Assembly: GCF_036924525.1 (NCBI RefSeq)
Contig: NZ_JAZHRU010000001.1
Coordinates: forward strand, 3,129,001-3,193,000
Reading direction: 5' to 3'
DNA length: 64,000 bases
Source: Bradyrhizobium sp. AZCC 1719
GTDB taxonomy: Bacteria; Pseudomonadota; Alphaproteobacteria; Rhizobiales; Xanthobacteraceae
Both the position numbers and the translations under genes were made by a program. The notes beneath the pieces were generated by a model. That model was not told the DNA's origin, did not search any database, and saw only the letters and a list, made by a program, of their open reading frames with translations. Within the stretch, counting starts at the first letter, position 1; each line of letters starts with the position of its first letter. Positions 61,497 through 64,000 of this stretch are shown here, piece after piece.

Positions 61497-62546
61497 TCAC
61501 TCCGCAGCTTGCATGGTCTGCGGTGCGCTCTCGCGCGCCACCATCCGGTCGATCACGCGCCGCGCCCACATCGCGCCGGCATCGATGTTGAGATTGTAGA
61601 ACGTGCGGTCCGGATTCTCGTCCATCGCGCGCTGCTGCGCTTCGAGGATGATTTCATCTTCGTGGAAGATGTTCGACACACCTTCGCGAATTTCGGTGGT
61701 CAGTTTCTGTTCGGTGGTCCGATAATTGCGGACGAAGGCCCAGAAATAGTGACAGGTGGTCTCGGTCTCTGGCGTCATGGTGTTGAGCACAAAGCCGTTG
61801 ACGCCCTGCGAGCGGTCGCCTTCCGGCGCGCCGGTGCCGGCGGGCGCCACGCCGACGTCGATGTTGACGGTGCCGGGCGCCTGGAAATGGATGATCTGCC
61901 AGCGGTCGACCGGGCCCGGCTTCTGCAACTGCGCGGCCCAGAACGGCGGCGCGTCGATGCCCTTCATCCAGCGCGTCACGGTGACCGTCTTGTCGCCATG
62001 GGTGACGTCGAACGGGGCTTCGGCCACGTGATCATTGCCGATGCTGGAGCCATGCACGAAGGTCTCGTGGGTCAGGTCCATCAGATTGTCGACCACGAGA
62101 CGGTAGTCGCATTTGACGTGAATGGTCTTGCCGTCGCCCGCCCAGGCCGGATCGTCGTTCCAGTGCATGTCGGGCACCAGCGCCGGATCAGCCAGCGCCG
62201 GATCGCCCATCCACAGCCAGATGAAGCGGTGGCGTTCGACGGCGGGGTAGGAGCGCACGCAGGCGGACGGGTTGATGGTCTCCTGCGAGGGCATGTAGGT
62301 GCAGCGGCCCTGCGCGTTGAATTTCAGCCCGTGATAGCCGCAAACGACGGTGTCGCCGTCGAGCCGTCCCTTCGAGAGTGGCACCAGGCGGTGCCAGCAG
62401 GCGTCCTCCAGCGCGCAGACTCGCCCGTTGGACTGGCGGTACATCACGACATGCTTGCCGCAGATCGTGCGCGGAAACAGCGCGTGCTTGATGTCGACGT
62501 CCCAGGCGGCGGCGTACCAGGCATTGAGGGGGAAAGAGGATGGCAT
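61497..62546 (-). CDS. vanA: Vanillate O-demethylase oxygenase (Rieske)
   Basis: About 349 residues. The Rieske cluster is CWH (C50/H52) and CGYH (C69/H72), then mononuclear iron DNLMDLTHETFVH. The start MPSSFPLNAWYAAAWDVD matches VanA-type oxygenases (also close to DdmC/other aryl-methyl-ether oxygenases). AAGGAG precedes the ATG at 62546. It demethylates vanillate or a related methoxy-arene with VanB. A dicamba or other methoxybenzoate substrate is not excluded. Confidence 0.9.
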   Translation of the reverse strand: MPSSFPLNAWYAAAWDVDIKHALFPRTICGKHVVMYRQSNGRVCALEDACWHRLVPLSKGRLDGDTVVCGYHGLKFNAQGRCTYMPSQETINPSACVRSYPAVERHRFIWLWMGDPALADPALVPDMHWNDDPAWAGDGKTIHVKCDYRLVVDNLMDLTHETFVHGSSIGNDHVAEAPFDVTHGDKTVTVTRWMKGIDAPPFWAAQLQKPGPVDRWQIIHFQAPGTVNIDVGVAPAGTGAPEGDRSQGVNGFVLNTMTPETETTCHYFWAFVRNYRTTEQKLTTEIREGVSNIFHEDEIILEAQQRAMDENPDRTFYNLNIDAGAMWARRVIDRMVARESAPQTMQAAE

Positions 62547-62867
62547 GGCTGCACTCCTTCGTACTGAGTGCAAACTGTATACAGATTAAGCGGGTAGATG
62601 GCAAATTTTCTGTATTTGACATATTATAATACCGTCAAGGTATACACTAGTTTTGTGAATTGGTTCATTTCACCCATCCCGGTTAGGCGCCACCCTTGAT
62701 GGGCGGTCAAGCGCAAGTCCGATGGACATGCTTGCAGGCGTCGGCGGAGCGAATAGCTGCCGCTTCGCACTGGAGGTGGCCGGGCTAAAGCCGCAGCGCC
62801 GACTCAGTTTCCTAACAGCGCTTGGCAATCCGCAGGGAGATCAACGATCACGACAACAGGAGGCGCG
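62547..62867. other. Divergent promoter region of vanA and the methyltransferase
   Basis: About 320 bp. It contains CTGTATACAG (62575-62584), a second GTATAC (62640-62645), and TTGAC/GTCAA arms around 62615-62637. A -35-like TTGACG toward vanA is visible, with a weak TACAGA at the spacing for -10. No gene is supported. Confidence 0.5.
62575..62584. promoter_or_regulatory. GntR-type operator candidate in the vanA leader
   Basis: CTGTATACAG is a perfect 10-bp palindrome, flanked by AA/TT with one spacer base. FadR-family regulators often bind GTATAC-centred sites. It lies 29 bp before vanA and close to a second GTATAC at 62640. It is a candidate site for the embedded regulator. Confidence 0.5.
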
Positions 62868-63884
62868 ATGTCATCTCAAGTATCGGCCCTCAGGCTTTTC
62901 GATTTGATCCAGTCGCACCGTGTTACGGCGGTGATCTATGTCGCGGCCAAACTCGGGCTCGCCGAGTTGTTGAGCTACGGACCGCAGACGGTCGGCAAGC
63001 TCGCCAAGGCAACCGGGGCAGATGAACGAGCGCTTGGCCGCCTGCTCACCGCGCTTTCCACCCTGGGCATCTGTTCGCGTAGCGGCGAAGATCGCTATGC
63101 GTTGACGGACATGGGTGCTTGCCTCGATAGCTCGGCAAAGCATTCGGTCAAGGGCTGGGCAATCCTTGAGACCGAGCTGATCTCAAAATTCTGGAGCGGA
63201 ATGCTTGAATCCATCATGACCGGTAAGACCGCAGCGCAACTGCAAGGCATCGATGACAGTTTCGAGCTGATGGGCCGGACGCCGGACATTGTGGACAAGT
63301 TCAACGTGGCGATGGTGGAGCTTACCCGTCTTGTCACACCGAATGTCCTTCAGTCCTATGACTTCGGCGGGATACGCCACTTGATGGACGTGGGCGGCGG
63401 GTCCGGCGAATTGCTCGGCGCCATCGCGCAGCAAAACCGGAAACTGCGCGGAACTGTTTTCGACCTTCCGAGATGTGCCGAGGCTGCGAGCAAGCATCTC
63501 AGGCAAATCGGTGTCGATGACCGCGTGGAATTTGTGGCCGGCGATTTCTTCAAGGCCGTGCCGGCGATCGCTGATGCGATCATTCTCAAGAGCATCATTC
63601 ACGACTGGGATGATGCGCGCAGCGTCACGATCCTGCAAAGCTGTCGCAGGGCGCTCCCCGCCGAAGGCAAGCTGCTTCTGGTGGAGCGGCTGATGCCGGA
63701 GAGGCCATCCATGGCGGACGACGACAAGGAGCAGGCGTTGAGCGATCTGAACATGCTTCGCGGGCCCGGAGGGCTCGAGCGCACCGAGCGAGAGTACCGC
63801 GAATTGCTCGACCAGAGCGGCTTCGATCTGGTCACGAGCTATCCGGCCGGCCGCTTCAATCTGATTGAGGCGCGTCCTACGTGA
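62868..63884 (+). CDS. SAM-dependent O-methyltransferase (plant-COMT-like family)
   Basis: 338 residues. It starts MSSQVSALRLFDLIQSHRV with a dimerisation winged helix, then SAM-binding LMDVGGGSGELLGAIAQ, FDLPRCAEAA, and KSIIHDWDDARSVTILQSCRRAL with the catalytic His (HDW). It methylates a hydroxyl on an aromatic substrate. ACAACAGGAGG precedes the ATG. It is divergent from vanA, so it may reverse or precede the demethylation in the same aromatic module. Confidence 0.9.
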   Translation: MSSQVSALRLFDLIQSHRVTAVIYVAAKLGLAELLSYGPQTVGKLAKATGADERALGRLLTALSTLGICSRSGEDRYALTDMGACLDSSAKHSVKGWAILETELISKFWSGMLESIMTGKTAAQLQGIDDSFELMGRTPDIVDKFNVAMVELTRLVTPNVLQSYDFGGIRHLMDVGGGSGELLGAIAQQNRKLRGTVFDLPRCAEAASKHLRQIGVDDRVEFVAGDFFKAVPAIADAIILKSIIHDWDDARSVTILQSCRRALPAEGKLLLVERLMPERPSMADDDKEQALSDLNMLRGPGGLERTEREYRELLDQSGFDLVTSYPAGRFNLIEARPT

Positions 63885-63927
63885 AGACGCCGGGTGAGGA
63901 GATGCAGCCCTCACCCAGCGTCACGTC

Positions 63928-64000
63928 TCAGCCGTAGACGAATGCCTTGTCCTTGAGGTCGATCGCCGGAAATTCGTCCTTTTCCGCCCAGTAGTCCTGA
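63928..64000 (-). CDS. C-terminal fragment of a gene truncated by the window edge
   Basis: Minus strand, stop at 63928-63930. The readable tail is DYWAEKDEFPAIDLKDKAFV, ending with YG. It extends beyond 64000. I do not recognise the family from so short a tail. It is convergent with the methyltransferase. Confidence 0.55.
   Translation of the reverse strand, partial: QDYWAEKDEFPAIDLKDKAFVYG

Noticed and set aside
61152..62567. A 471-residue plus-strand open frame across vanA and the regulator
   Set aside because: Shadow; crosses two real genes and has no motif.

Overview
The window reads as a chromosomal segment of a high-GC alphaproteobacterium, most likely Bradyrhizobium or a close relative. 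The best taxonomic evidence is the D-tartrate dehydratase at 23164-24333, whose length and active-site numbering match the Bradyrhizobium japonicum enzyme as I remember it. Other support comes from the pqqABCDE layout, the prkA-yeaH-spoVR cluster, a fused 2-oxoacid:ferredoxin oxidoreductase, an intracellular PHA depolymerase and many short dispersed intergenic palindromes. I see no rRNA, tRNA, CRISPR array, transposase or integrase. Assignments rest on reading sequence and on remembered family features; no database search was possible.

Layout. 1-1344: two exported proteins on the minus strand (DsrE-like and unknown). 1852-6627: stationary-phase/stress operon prkA-yeaH-spoVR on the plus strand, meeting head-on a minus-strand operon (6628-11302) for a ferredoxin-linked 2-oxoacid oxidoreductase plus an FAD/Fe-S partner. 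A chromate transporter follows. 12856-17989: a minus-strand PQQ operon, pqqA-B-C-D-E, followed tightly by an S33 peptidase and an unknown protein. Divergent from it lie a PQQ-type beta-propeller dehydrogenase and a di-heme cytochrome c, so cofactor synthesis and probable use sit side by side. 20891-31016: metabolic genes (amidase, glutathione peroxidase, D-tartrate dehydratase, SerA-type dehydrogenase, malonyl-CoA decarboxylase, AraC regulator/MFS pair). 31205-37235: small exported proteins, an OmpA-like protein, a solute-binding protein and a pair of exported TPR proteins. Part of this region lies between two copies of a roughly 60 bp repeat.

38104-41067: a consensus sigma-54 promoter upstream of an FNT-family anion channel and a PP2C/Ser-Thr-kinase fusion. 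41185-51756: binding protein, PHA depolymerase, GST, cupin, enolase-superfamily enzyme, AraC/GyrI regulator, SMP-30 lactonase, GNAT and GMC oxidoreductase. 51964-56064: a compact minus-strand operon (HAD, tricarboxylate-type binding protein, D-serine dehydratase/D-threonine aldolase-like enzyme, RidA) divergent from a LysR regulator, consistent with uptake and breakdown of a D-hydroxy-amino acid. 56388-59748: a gene-poor stretch with HU, small membrane and secreted proteins and several hairpins, looking like an accessory area. 59750-62546: vanillate-demethylase-type operon vanA-gntR-vanB with a GTATAC-centred operator candidate. 62868-63884: an O-methyltransferase. A truncated gene enters from the right edge.

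Dispersed palindromic repeats of at least four sequence families sit in the intergenic gaps at 20085, 23056, 28787, 37866, 41074, 42064, 46007, 49284 and 49381.
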